A stretch of DNA of 64,000 bases from Tulasnella sp. 424 (taxonomy: Eukaryota > Basidiomycota > Agaricomycetes > Cantharellales > Tulasnellaceae): the NCBI GenBank assembly GCA_019633425.1, contig WSUB01000016.1, positions 124,001 through 188,000 on the forward strand, given 5' to 3'. The notes below the pieces were generated by a model, which did no database searches, was not told the origin of the DNA, and saw nothing but the letters and a program-made list of their open reading frames with translations. Below, piece after piece: positions 43,441 to 55,438 of the stretch. Numbering within the stretch: the stretch's first letter is position 1; every line of letters starts with the position of its first letter. The translations under genes were made by a program, and so were the position numbers.

Positions 43441-45814
43441 TGGGACGTGAGACAAGAAGAAAGCCTTTCTGTTTCGGGGATGGGGACAAGTGGGACTCAG
43501 GGTAGAGACGTGTACCCTTGGTGAAAGACGATAAAGTCAGGGTGAGCGAGATGGTTGAAACCAGACTACCAACCCCGAGAGGAAGAGTGTAGGGATCCAG
43601 AATGAAAAACGAAGACGTTTTCCTCGAGTTTTATCTGTCTGTGACGTCCTTGCGGCACTTCTACTTTCTAAGACCTTCGAATTCGAACAAACAAGCCAAC
43701 ACGAGACGAAACGCATTGCACCGCAACGCACTGGCGGTGCCTCCCACGTGAGCTGATCGCCACCTCGGAGTAATCAGCATCTGGAAGGCAAGCAAAGCTC
43801 AAGATCAGTGACTTGTAGTACAGTGTGGCGAGTTTAATTGCCATTGGACATAGGTAGTTGGCCGGGATACCAGTAAAAGCTCGCCGGGCTGCATGCTTGG
43901 CTCAAGCCCCGACCAATGGGAAGTCCCCCGGCCAATTAATCCTAGAAGCGGGATATATGCTACTAGCCCCAATCTGGCACGGATGGAGTGCTGACACGAG
44001 GGTTGCCTGCCGGCCACCACGAGCTTATATGTAGAAGTGAAAGAGAAACTTAAGAATTAGAATCAAAAAAAGCCTGGCGCTGCCGGCCAGTCCGAGTTCA
44101 AGTGCTGACGTGTTCCTCACGTGATCGCACAGTCGCCTTTGGCTACGACCCTGTTCGCAAATAGTTTCTATCAATCCGAGCAAGTTACAATGACTTTGCA
44201 TAAGTCTGTGCACCCTGCTAAAGCGTCTCCGGGTCACACCCCGCCCCAGGAACCCTCAGGAACATCACCGAACCAATGAGAAACTCGAAAAAGTGTTCAA
44301 AAGTGGCGCGGGACGCTTAGATGGCGGAGGGCCACCGGGCTTGGGTTTCTTTCTTAGGTACGTGGGGCCAACGCGAACGAGTTCGAGTGGGGTGCACACA
44401 CTTATGCAATTCATTGTAAAGACGCCACTTCTCGAAACCGTCGGATTACAGACATTCTCAAATAAGGGAAGTCGGAGTTTCGCATGCGAGATAGGCTTAT
44501 AATTATCTGCGGGATTAATCTAGAATTTGAATGCGTTTGTAACGAATGACCACCGCTACCTTGCAAAAGAGCGTCTTCAGCAGCTCTATTATGGAACCTA
44601 GCAAAGGGAGACGAGTCCATATTATATTGTTGACCTTCTCCTTCATGACTTTCTGAACGTCCCGAGTAGGTAGATTTGTAGTCATCCCGAAGCAGGCCGG
44701 TGGCGTTTTGTCGACGTCACTAGGAATGACCCAAGCCCTCGGCACCTGGGGAGGCGGGGCACCTTCTAGGTTTCCGTCAAACGTACGGTGCAAAATCTTT
44801 CATACCCATACTCGATAGATGTGACCAGCGAGATAAGGATTGGTAATTTCCGTGGTTTTTGCCAAAAATGGGGGGTACTGAAGGATCTCCGATTCTGCAG
44901 GCCGCGGCGGACAGCGATTCTCAAGTGAATCAGCAACCGAGCCGAGGGTCCGCCATAAAGGACATGACCTCTCATCGGGCAGTTTTTTTATCTGTCCATC
45001 TTGAGCAAAGCTATATATATATATATATATAGGTGGGCACTAACAGCAGAGCAAACGCAAACGAGCCGCCTGCTCTGGTAAAGCACAAAAGCTTATCATT
45101 CGCACGCCACACTGATTGGCTACTTCTCTTCCGCCTCAGCGGTGCGGCCTCCGTTCAGGCTGTGGGCCGAGCGTCGTTATTACGGAGGCCTTGCTAGTCT
45201 TCCGGGCCAGACTGATAACAACTTGCGAGGGTAGGTTCGTTGCTGTGCCCTTGCGGCCACTTGAATTCCCTTGCTCTCCGAGTTTCTCCACCAGCTGAGC
45301 CCTGCCGGGGAACCTGGACGCTGAAACGGGTCCGTACGGATAAGGTGAGTTCGGTCCCCCCCCGCCTGCAGCCACTGACATAGCTATATCGACTCTGCAA
45401 CACTGCACCGACGATTTGCCTTGACCTGACCCGTACCGTTCATTCTCAACGAACAAAGATACAATCCACATGCACTGGTATTTGTGATTCCAAGGAATAC
45501 ATGAAGACTACATGGACACGCTTCAAATTTGGGACCAAACTCTCGTCGGTGACAGCAAGGAAAGAACGTCCAACGTACACGAGAACGGAGTCGAACCGCA
45601 TGAAACAGAACGAAACAGAGTAAAGAACTGAGTCCGAAAAATCGAAAAACATGAAAACCCCAGAGCGAAATGCCTATAGATGATTAAACCCGGAACGAAG
45701 GGGCAAAATAATCCGGAACGAAGAAAAAAGACCCCATAACGAACACGGTAGGCATATCTCACTACGTTCTTCTAGCAACCTGGTTCCGGCTCTTCCTGTC
45801 CCCATGCATATTCG
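43441..45814. other. Spacer between HSF-like genes B and C
   Basis: Diverged copy of the A spacer. Promoter block at 43759-43780. The palindrome TTCGAATTCGAA lies at 43676-43687. The conserved minus-strand stretch GMTTNLPTRDVQK lies near 44650-44690. A (TA)n microsatellite is at about 45011-45031. The downstream element at 45120-45400 is shared with 37912-38170 and 54895-55150. No full gene supported. Confidence 0.6.
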
Positions 45815-47345
45815 CTACTGGTGGCCAGAGTTGGAAGGACACAAGGAGAAATATTCAGTCCAGCTTGAGGTAGGGGGTGATTGTGGTGGTGGTACACCGG
45901 ACAGCCCTAACGGCTGTCGTGTGCTTGAAGTCTTGGGCGAATTCGAATTCGAATTTTGGGGACGAGCTGGGGCTTGGCTGGTGGGCGAAGGTACAAACAC
46001 GTTCGGGAAGAAGGTCTGCATTCCAGCCGAAGCACCAGCGTTCTGCTGTTGTCCGTAACTTGTAAGCGACGCGCCGTCCATCATACTGTCCTGCATCAAG
46101 AATGAAACTCCGGCTACTGGTAACCCTGTAGCGCGATGGGGAGTGCGTGAAGAACTTGCCAATGAGGTAGTGTTATTTGGTAATTGATAGTGGGTGGGCA
46201 GTTGATGGAGTTGATGGTGGACGGGCAGTTGATGGTGAACGGACAGTTGATGGTGGACGGGGAATCGGAGGAGAGCAGGATTAATCGTTCCCGGCCCCGT
46301 ATAGGGACCAACGCCCCGTAACTGAGCCCCACTGTTGTAGGCACCGATTGACAACTCGGGTGCATGCCCATCGTGGATACCGCCAGAATAACCTCCGTCC
46401 ATTGGGTACTGGCTGCCGACTGCCCCTTCCACTAACCCCGTGTGGACCTGCGAATTTGGCGAGCCATTTCTGATGGACAAGGCGCCGTTCCGCTCCCTTG
46501 ACATCTGCTTGACCAGGGCACGCATTTCCTCCAGTTCGCTCCTCACCTCCAAGACTTCATTCCGCGCCGCTTTCAATTCTAATTTCGTCATCCGAAGCTC
46601 TTTTTCCAGGACCCCAATCCTGTCATCAGAGCTTAGTTGACCTAGAGATTGAGGAACCGCGGGTGGGTTGGGGGCAGGAGGCTCCTCCTGAACGGAATCC
46701 TGATAAGTCGAATCCTTCGGGCGACGCTTTACTTGAGGAACAAGATCCGGGCGACCTCGGCGAAGCTTGTTGTTCCAGTGGACATAATGAGCCTGATGCT
46801 TATTCTACCAGGATGAAATAATTGAATTTAGAATTTCGGAAGCGGCAAGATGCGAGGTGGCAAGGTCAACGGTACTCACCCAATCCCGCTTCATAAACCC
46901 GTAATTACTCAGCTGCCTCTGGAAGCTTTCCCGCCCCTAAAAAAGTAAATAAGTTAAATCGCCGGCTAGTTATGTAACGAGGAATGTATACATACCTTCA
47001 TTTTTGGGAAACATCTGTGCAAGGCGTGATTGACAAAGTCTTCAAAATTCGGAATGAGGAAACCTTCGTCTTGGTGCCAGCAGATCCACGCTGCCAGGGT
47101 CCCGCTTTCTAACACGCTATGCCGCGGCGCAGCCATCAGGATTCTAGGCATTGTGACCAAACGGTGCAAAGGACCTACTTAAAAAGCTTATAAGGAAACT
47201 CAGAGTGGCCATCGGATAGCTCCGGGCGAGGACTTGGAGGTACCGGTACGTATGTGGGTTGTTGTGTAGAGGACTGAAGGTGGACAGGCTGGGAGGATAT
47301 GTGAGCTGATGAAGTCTTTCGCACACGGGGTTTCAGCGAGGACAT
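45815..47345 (-). CDS. HSF-type DNA-binding protein, array copy C (class I)
   Basis: Minus-strand exons 47345-47179, 47116-46996, 46936-46880 and 46804-45815 give 444 residues. DBD: FPYKLFNVLESGTLAAWICW, GFLIPNFEDFVNHALHRCFP, RESFQRQLSNYGFMKRDW and wing AHYVHWNNKLRRGRPDLVPQ. The conserved Trp before SFQ is Arg here. The coiled coil is GVLEKELRMTKLELKAARNE, then the motif LSIRNGSPNSQVHTG. The tail holds a short repeat of the type QLPVHHQ (VHHQLSVHHQLPVHHQL), coded at about 46190-46270 by a minisatellite. It ends NSGHQ like copy A. Frame intact. Confidence 0.85.
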
Positions 47346-49869
47346 CGAGGCGTGGGATAGAAGGGAGGCCTTTTCTCTGGACAAGTGGAACTCAGGCAGA
47401 GACGGTGTACTCTTGGTGCGAGGCGATGAGGTTAGGGTGAACGGGACGTCGAGAGAGCTGAAAAGGATTAGGCAAACCCCGAGAGGAAGAGTGAAGGGGT
47501 CCGAAAAAAAAACGAATAACGACCTTTTCATCGACTTTTTATCTGTTTGGCCTGCGGGACTTCTACCTACTTTCCAATTTCCAATTTCTTTAAGAACAAA
47601 CAGGCCAACACGGGGCGAAGCGCATTGCACCACAAAAGCGCATTGGCAGTGCATCCCACGTTGGCTATTCGCCGCCTCGAAGTACAAACAGTATCTGGAA
47701 GGTAAGCAAAACTCAAAGATCGTGAGGTCGTAGTACACTGTGGCGAGTTTACTGGCCATTGGACATAATTAGTTGAGCTGAATGCCGGTAAAAAGCTCGC
47801 TGGGCTTCATGCTTGACGTGAGTCGACGTCCCAAACAATGGGAATCCCTGCCATTTTCAGAAGCGGGATATATGCTAATGATCCCAAATTGGTACGGATT
47901 GAGTGCTGACACTAGATTTGCCTACTGGCCACCACGAGTTAGAAGAGAAAGAGAAAGACATAGAAACAGAAAAGCCCGCGACCGCTGCCAGCGAGTCGAG
48001 TCCTTAAACTGCGGGCGGGTTCTCACCCAGTCACCTTTTTGGCTATGCCCCTGTTCGCAAATAGCTCATATCGATTCGAACAAAGTTAAACACATCTAAA
48101 AACCGTCAGATTACAGGTATTCCCCAAATAAGATAAATTGAAGTTTCGCACGGGATTGATGCAGAATTTGGATCCACTGCTACTGCCTCGCAAAAGGCCC
48201 TCTTCCGTAGCTCTATCATGGAACCTTTGCATAGGTAAAACTAGCGAGTCAAAAACATATTCTTGACCTTCTCCTTCGTGAATTTCTGAACGTCAAGAGT
48301 AGGACGATTTGTGGTCATCCCGAAGCAGGACGGTGGCGTTCTGTCGACGTGACGAAAGCCCTCGGCACCCGGAGAGGCGGGACACCCACCTTCTGGGTTT
48401 CCGTCAAACGTACGGTGAAAAATCCTCCGTATGCTTGATAGATGTGATCAGTGAGATAAAGATCGGTAATTTGCGTGGCTTTACCGAGAATCTGGATGCT
48501 GGGGGATTCGAGTCTGAGGCGGGCAGCGATTCTTAAGTGAATCGTCACCGGAAGGGGCAGCCGAGTCGAGGGCCAGCCATATGCATAAAGCACATATTTA
48601 ACCTCTCATCGGCCAGTCTTTTTTACCTGTCTACCCTGGGCAAAGCTACAAGTGGGCACCAACAGCAGAGCAGACGCAAACGAGCCGCCTACTACTCGGG
48701 TGAAGCGCAAAAGCCTGCCGGCAAGGCCGAAAACTCCACGCGCTCTGTGCACTGAAAGCCTCACCCCTCCCACCGAAGCACCACTGGCTCATGAGGCTTA
48801 ATGGTCCTCCCACCAGGCCATCTCTCCTTTCTTGGGCTTCTCATCATTGACCGTGTCGGATGAAGGAAACGGAATCGGCACAATTATGGCGACGCTAACG
48901 GCCAAAACCATGTATAACCATCAAGGCTTCAAGAGAAGCTTAGCCTTCTCCGACCCTCAAACTCCCTTACAGTTAGCTACTTCGAAAGTCGGTACCTCCT
49001 CGTTACTATACTTATGGCACGTCATGGCGCCAACCAACGATGACATATGCACTCCATCCTATACGCATGTCTGCGAGGAGGCCATGTCACTGTCGTTCTT
49101 TCAAGGGCCTCGTGGTGAAGATAGGGAGAGGGGCGTCTCGGATAGATTCGGCTGAAACCACAGCCATAGTCGCTCCGTCGTATCAGGACTCGGTGAGTTG
49201 CAGTGTCCCGCAACTTGGTTGAAATACATCCTGCGGATTTAACCAAGTCGGTGGACGTGATGGGATCAACGCAGACTATCACGCTTTTAAGTATCACTAG
49301 CAACGGTGACGGATACTAACAACCGCCTGCTAAAGACGACGATGACGTTGCACAAGACGGAAGGAGCTTTTCAGACAGTGAAGGTGAAGCAACCGAAACC
49401 GAGGGTAACCGCGAACCATGCATACCGCCCGTTTACCCATGCCTGACTGGTGTGACGAGCTACAAGATCATTAATCGTACAAAAAAGGATACATTTACAT
49501 ATTTCATTGGTATGGATTACTACATGATACACAGATGGTAGGAAATACAAGGGCAATCATGCATGCTAACAACAACAGAAGGTCGAACGCGGCGAGAAAG
49601 GATATACATGAGAACGAAGCAGGCATCAAGGAAGGACAGAAGACCGAGAATGAAAAGGAAAGTGCATGCGACATGAAATAGGAAGACTGAATGAGGCGAG
49701 GAGGTACCAGACCCCGACACGAAGAAGAAGAAGAAAATCGAACCGAGCAAAGTAGATATTTCACTACGACATCCGAGCATGTCAGCTCCTATGCTGGGGC
49801 TTTTTATCCTGCCTCAATAGCCTTGCAGCTCATGGACCGACGTGGATTGCAACGGGAGACCAAAGATCC
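47346..49869. other. Spacer between HSF-like genes C and D
   Basis: The right part of the class I repeat unit ends near 49030; up to there it matches 40067-41700. Promoter block at 47670-47690. Conserved minus-strand stretch GMTTNRPTLDVQK near 48270-48320. Plus-strand stretch GHQQQSRRKRAA near 48655-48695. From 49030 the sequence is unrelated and forms the 3' flank of gene D. Confidence 0.6.
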
Positions 49870-51462
49870 CTAGAACGAGCGCTGACCAGCCTTGGGTAAT
49901 CGAGGTACCGAATGCACTGGCATCCCTCCATGCTGCCTTCGTCCGCCTAAAGCCCGGGTCGAATCTGAACTCTGAGAAGGACCCGGTGCGTGATTCGTTG
50001 ATGCGGAGGCGGAGGCGTTCGGGGAGGAGGACTGCCCAGCGGCAGCGAGTCCAGCTTCCTGCAGCAGCACGAAAGCCCAATTCCAGAACGTCGGACTCTC
50101 GAAATTCGTTGGACAGGTAGGCATCTCAGAGCCTTGTGGGGCAGGTACTTCGACTGCTGTTTGCCCCGAAGACTGAGGGAATGTGGACGGAGGACCCGCG
50201 AAAGAGGTGTCGGTTGATGGTTGAGGGGTGGGGGGCTGTTGATGGGGGAGATCATTCGTTTCATACGTCATCAGCTCCATGACCGGATAGGGAGGAAGGC
50301 CCTGTGAAGATCCATCATCGTGGATACCAATCGACGCCTTGGGCACGACCCCATGGTCAATGCCGTTGGGATCGCCTGCTCCGGGAAGCGAGTAGTCATT
50401 GTCGACTGCACCTCCTACTGGTCCATTATCAACTTGCTGATCGGGGGAACCATCTCCGATGAACATAGCGCCTAGTTGGTATGGCAGATTCCTTAACTGG
50501 GTCTCCAGCATCTCCAGTCGCTTGGCCATCTTCGAGACCAAGTTCTGCGTCGCCTTCAACTCTGACTTGGTCGTTTCAAGTTGTTCCTCAAGGTGATCGA
50601 TCCTGGCATATGTATCTGGCTGGCATGGAGGTTGAGGGACCGCGGGTGAGTCGGCAGCAAGGGGATGTTCCTGGGCTGGGTGCTGAGGTTTAGCAGCCTT
50701 CGCCCAACGCATGGCCTCGGGGGGAGGATATGGGCGACCTCTGCAGATCTTTTTATCTGAGTGAATGTAGAAGCCCTTGGTCTTGTCCTACAGAAAATAA
50801 CAGTCAACATCAGAGCTATCAGGCCCAAGGTACCTAGGCCAACGGTGCTCACCCTCCCTTTCTTCCTAAACCCATAATTGCTCAACTGCCTCTGAAAACT
50901 ACCCCACTAGAAAAATCCAGGCGGTAAATTGTCTGCTAGCGTGGTGTTAACATTAGCGATATATACCTGGTTCATTTCCGGGAAGTGTTCGGGCAAGGCA
51001 TTCTCCACGAACGCTTCAATGTTCGGGATAAAAAGTCCATCAAGGTCTTCGACTCTACGCCATGCTATGTAGTCCTTCATTGCATCGTCTGCTAACATGC
51101 TACGTGTGGCCATCAGCACCCTAGGCCATAGCAGAGAAGAAAACAACTCACGCGTTAAGTTTTCCCAGAAACTGTCCACATTTGGGGGCCTGCTTAGATG
51201 TACCATGAAGGTTTTGTCTCATATCGTTGAGCTGCGGTGAGGATGCCGGTGTACCGAGATTGCCGTAGGGATCTTGGTTGTCCTCCGGGTCCATCGCGAT
51301 ATCAGGCGTATGTGGAACCTGCCAGTGATCGTCGTGGAAGTTTCCGTTGACATACGGGTGGTCATCGTTGGAGGGTCCAGGGTAGGAAGGGGTAGAGAGA
51401 GGATGAGCCGCCGAAGGATGCACCTCCCAGGTGCCGGATGGCGAAGCAGCACACGGTGCCAT
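49870..51462 (-). CDS. HSF-type DNA-binding protein, array copy D (class II)
   Basis: Minus-strand exons 51462-51152, 51099-50967, 50906-50853 and 50787-49870 give 471 residues. DBD is closest to canonical HSF: QFLGKLNAMLADDAMKDYIA, GLFIPNIEAFVENALPEHFP, WGSFQRQLSNYGFRKKGR and wing GFYIHSDKKICRGRPYPPPE. The coiled coil reads RIDHLEEQLETTKSELKATQ then LVSKMAKRLEMLETQL. The motif FIGDGSPDQQVDNGPVGGAV and, near the end, GGRRQHGGMPVH follow. The N-terminal 95 residues are Pro/Asp/His-rich. The reading frame of exon 1 (ending LGKLN) was fixed by HSF homology. Frame intact. Confidence 0.85.
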
Positions 51463-52754
51463 TGAGATGAGGGACTCCACTTGAGGCCCTAGGGAGTTAG
51501 GAAAGAGATACACAATCGGAGAGGTTGAAAATAGTATCAGAAAGATCGTCAAGATCTGTTGAAGAACGTCAGAACCTGTTCGTGAAGGGGAAGGAGAGGG
51601 CAACGCAAGGAGATACTAGTTTACTTAGGAGATGTCTTTATAGGACCGAGGGAGTTCTATATACGACGTCCCCTTCTAAATTTCTAGGTTCTTGACATCG
51701 TGGAAAATGGCAGTGTCCCCGGGCATCGCTGCCGATCATCCAAACATGCGAGTTCGCTGTTTCGCGTGTGGAACATGCCGCGCCACTCGTTGGAAGGCCC
51801 GGGAGGCCGTAGGCGCTGATAATTATCTTATCAATTGCTCCCCCCGTCCCACCACTTGGATTCATTTAAACAGCCTGGCGAGAGGTTGCAGAGTATCGAG
51901 TTGGATCTGGGCCAGAGTGGTTTCTGACTGGCGTGGAATGCAGGTGGCGGTTCAGCAGCGCGTTCGGCGGCATGCTTGGGATGTCTGACGCCTCGTGTTC
52001 CCGTACCGAAAGGTCGTGCGCACCATCTGACGTCCTTCAGTTTGATCTTTAGAAGGGCTCTAATTGGTCGATGGCGTCTATAAGTGATGGAGAGGGTGCT
52101 GCGCGGACAGCCTGCTGGCGTTCAACAAGGTTGGTTGCTCTTTCCTCTCGATCCGTCGCGACAAACCTACTTCCCAATACGGGAGGATGACGCACATAGG
52201 GCAGACGTCACCGCCATGAGCCAGGCTCACCTTTCACCGTACGCAACCGTTCCAGACTTCTGACCGCACTCCAGTCCATACACAAACTGGCGGAGAAACT
52301 CGGAAAACTGAATTCGAAGTGTTTTCGAGTGAGTACAAGTGGCCTCACTTGAGATGACGACATCGGCCCAAACCCGGAATCGTACCGCTCAAGACTGTTG
52401 CGACGAGCTAATAGATAAGAATCAATTATGCTTAAAGGATACGTTCCATTGTTATTGATCGCTACGAAAATACACATAGGGGACAAGCGACAAGGCGATA
52501 TGCTTACTTAAAGGAACCCAACGTCGAACGCGGCGGCGAGAAAGGAACATACATGAGAACGAAGCAGGCAACCAAGACAGGCAGAAGACCAAGAACCAAA
52601 GGGGAAATGCATGAAACAACCAGACGGGAGTCTTCATATAGATATAGAAAGAAGGGACCGAGCCTAGGAATCGAGGAAGGAAAAGATTCCCGAACAAAGT
52701 ATGTAGGTATTTCACTACGATGTCCCAGCATGTCAGGTTCTATGCTGGGACCTT
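51463..52754. other. Promoter region of gene D and downstream flank of relic E
   Basis: About 51690-52130 matches the region upstream of gene F (57400-57790), including a ttggattcatttaaacagcc stretch at 51856-51875 and the gtgggacatgcc-type words. The right part (52500-52754) matches the 3' flank of gene D (49580-49830). No coding exon supported. Confidence 0.6.
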
Positions 52755-53165
52755 TTATCCGGCCTCCGTGGCTTGCTTCTCATGGGCAGGCGTGGATTTC
52801 AAAGAGGGATCAAAGGAACCTACTAGGAGAACCAAGACTGAGGGGCAGACGTTGGAGGTACCGGATACGTACCGCCAAAATGCCTTGGTCTGCCTGCCAA
52901 AAGGCATCCCCACTCCCATCTGAGAGTAAGCGCCCTGTGAAGTTCCGCCACCGTCCTGCCTGTGGAAGATGGAGGTCCTGGTCCAGGAAATGTCAAACCG
53001 GCTACGCGCTCTGTCCATTGGAAGTGAGTTGGCAAATTCGCGGGCCTATACGAGGCCACCGGGTGGGGCGGTCAGCAATCAGTACCCGGTGAACGAAGCG
53101 TGCCATGCCAACGAGACCTTGGCACACGTCGCCCTTAATCCCAAGGCCGCCGCTGCAAGCACTTT
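52755..53165. pseudogene. HSF-like relic E, internally deleted and partly inverted
   Basis: On the minus strand 52755-52950 matches the end of the class II/III tail: TSQGAYSQMGVGMPFG resembles LSQGGPSQMGPGM of copy H, and FWRYVSGT resembles FGGTHPVPP-type ends. From 52966 the match flips to the plus strand: MEVLVQEMSNRLRALSIGSE and YTRPPGGAVSNQYPVNEA correspond to the coil end and the IGNGSP motif of copies F and G. No DBD remains. A duplication followed by inversion and deletion explains the layout. Confidence 0.75.
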
Positions 53166-53229
53166 CTCAAGCTAAGAAATCCTATGATTAGGATCCCGTT
53201 TTTTTGAGGGCTGAGGCACTATGCCAGCA

Positions 53230-54320
53230 CTAGGGGGAGGGGCAAGGGCTGATCCTGGACTGTGAGCTGAAAAGGATCGGTGACGTCGTTGGAAGCTCCT
53301 GGTGAATGGCGCTGGGATGGTCGCTTCGGTGTAACACTTCCTCTGCATCGACGTAGGTGGAGCGCGCTCGCTGGACGTGCCTAAGCCTAACCAATGCGTT
53401 CGCCCGGCCCTGGCCATTCCCGGTTCCCGCGCACACGGCCACCTCTCTGAGGGAAAACAACTCTTCTTCGATGTAGGTGGAGCGCAATTGCTGGACGTTC
53501 TCAGGCCCACGCAATGCGTTCGCTCGGCCGTGGTCGTCCCCGATCCTCGTGTAGAGGGCCGTCGCCATAGTTGAAGCGCAATTTCTGGACATACCCAACG
53601 CTAAGCAAAGTGTTCGCCCGGCCCAGGTCGTCCCTGATGCTCTCGTAGATAGCCATCGCTTGTGTGTAGGACGCCTCTGCATCGATGTAGTTGGAGTACG
53701 CCCGCTGGATGTCCCCAAGCCCAAGCAATGCGTTCGCCCGGCCTAGGTCATGCCTTATGCCCCTAAAGGTGTCTATCGCTTGGGCGTAAGCAACCTCGGC
53801 CTCAACATACATGCGCTGGGCTCGCTGACTCCCTGCGAGCTGGACAGACAGGTGTGCTGGTTCCCAGTAGATCGGGCGATGGCCAGTCCCTGTTCATACA
53901 TTTTTGTAGCCTCTCCGTGTCTGTTTGCAAACGATGGATCTCCCAGAGCTGCAGAAATAGGTTAGCAGACACAATCGTGGACTGCTCGTCATCTTTCGAC
54001 GCTGGGACGATGGACGGCTGTTTCAAACTAAACCCGCAGCTCGTTAACAAACACCTGGAGAGCAGAACTGAGTCACGTCAAAGAACACAGCAACCGCAGA
54101 AACTTACCCGAAGAAAATTCTCTTCAGTCATGCCATCACTTAGAATGAACCGAAGCTTCTTCACAGCTACCGTTCTTTGTTCTTCCCCGGTGCCACTCGC
54201 TTTGACAAGCGTAGCTACCGGGACGTGGGCGTAAGTACCACCGTCTTTGGAGCTGGTGCTGGCGAATTTGATCTCTGTGATGGGTATACGCTTTCCTGAT
54301 AGAGTAGTCAAGAGGTCTCG
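53230..54320 (-). pseudogene. Broken protein kinase / TPR gene
   Basis: On the minus strand an exon near 54310-54110 reads TVAVKKLRFILSDGMTEENF, a kinase start with the ATP-site Lys. It can splice to VFVNELRV, the helix-C region, but the catalytic loop and DFG part are absent. Downstream come TPR units of about 40 residues (DLGRANALLGLGDIQRAYSN, YIDAEASYTQAMAIYESIRD). These break in frame at about 53580 and again near 53830 and continue in other frames (GRANALRGPENVQQL). Kinase-plus-TPR proteins of this type are common in agaricomycetes. This copy cannot make one. A further frame at 54494-54877 may be its 5' remnant. Confidence 0.75.
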
Positions 54321-55438
54321 CTACAACGAAGGGGCGATTGAGCGCTGCCGCCAGAATTCGCCCCTCGACCCCTACCCACCGCAGATAGTTTGATCCTTTT
54401 CGATTGACCCGTCTCTATTTCCGTGAGATACAGGGATCCTTATCTACGTTGCGACTGGGAAACCGGCGAGGCTTCTGTCAGATCATCGACTTTTCATTTG
54501 AGACCATTCTTCCCAGCGCCCGGTGACGCTCTTGGAGGGTTTGACATTGTGGCAACTTTGAGCAGAAGTGCAAGCGAAGAGCGCGCAAGAGGGCGATAAA
54601 GGGGGAGCGGATGTACGAGGAACTGTCTATCGGCTTTGAGAGTGTCGTTGAAAGACTGATAGGTAGTATAGGACAACTTGACCCGATGCACGGCCGCATC
54701 CTTGAGGCTTTGGCGAGGTTCGACACGAGGCCCCTCGCCTCGTGAGATGCCCTCGTTGTTTCTTTTATTCGCCAGGACGCCTTTGAAGCTTGCAAGCTCA
54801 GAGTTGAGTTGTAGAAGCATTAGTGGCGTCTTATAGCGGCGGTGCGGAGGAGGCGTTGCAGTTGACTGAAATGACAAATTCAGCCATGTTTGTCATGCCG
54901 ATGGCCGAGCATCGTCATCCCAAGGGAGCTGGTTGGTTATTAGGCCGGATCCCTTGCTAGTCTTCCGGGCCAGACAGATAACAACTTACGAGGGCGGGGT
55001 TGTTAAGTCCTTGCGGCCCCTTGAACTCCTTGTTACTTCGCCAGCTAGAGCCCTGCGGGGAACCTGCCACGGCTGAAACGGGTCCGTATGGATGAGGTGA
55101 GCTCGGCCCCACTCCTGCGGCCACAGCTGTCGACCCTACATAAAGAACCGCTCCGGCGATTTGCCTTGCGTAAACCGTAGTGCTCACTCTCGACGGAAAA
55201 GTAAAGTAAAATTACATTTCAATCCTATCTAAGATTACCGAAAATACATGAAGACTATGTAAAGGCTTCGGGTTTACGACCAACTGTTCGTCAGCCACAG
55301 CGAAAAAGAAAGAAAAGGAACAAGAACATGCATGAGAACGAAGCGAGCCACATACGGAGCACGAAAGAGAGCAAAAGATCGAGTGTGAAACCTAAATGCA
55401 TGAACATACCAGACCGAGATCGTCATAGATGACCAAAC
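54321..55438. other. Spacer with possible 5' remnant of the kinase gene and the shared downstream element
   Basis: A minus-strand open stretch at 54494-54877 (LMLLQLNSELASFKGVLANK) may be an exon of the broken kinase gene but shows no recognised domain. The stretch 54895-55150 is the element also found at 37912-38170 and 45120-45400. Confidence 0.5.

Noticed and set aside
50907..51206. Unspliced frame through exons 1 and 2 of HSF copy D (WENLTRELFSSLLW...)
   Set aside because: The other frame of exon 1 gives QFLGKLNA followed by splicing to MLADD, matching the canonical HSF start FLxKLYxML and copies F and G.
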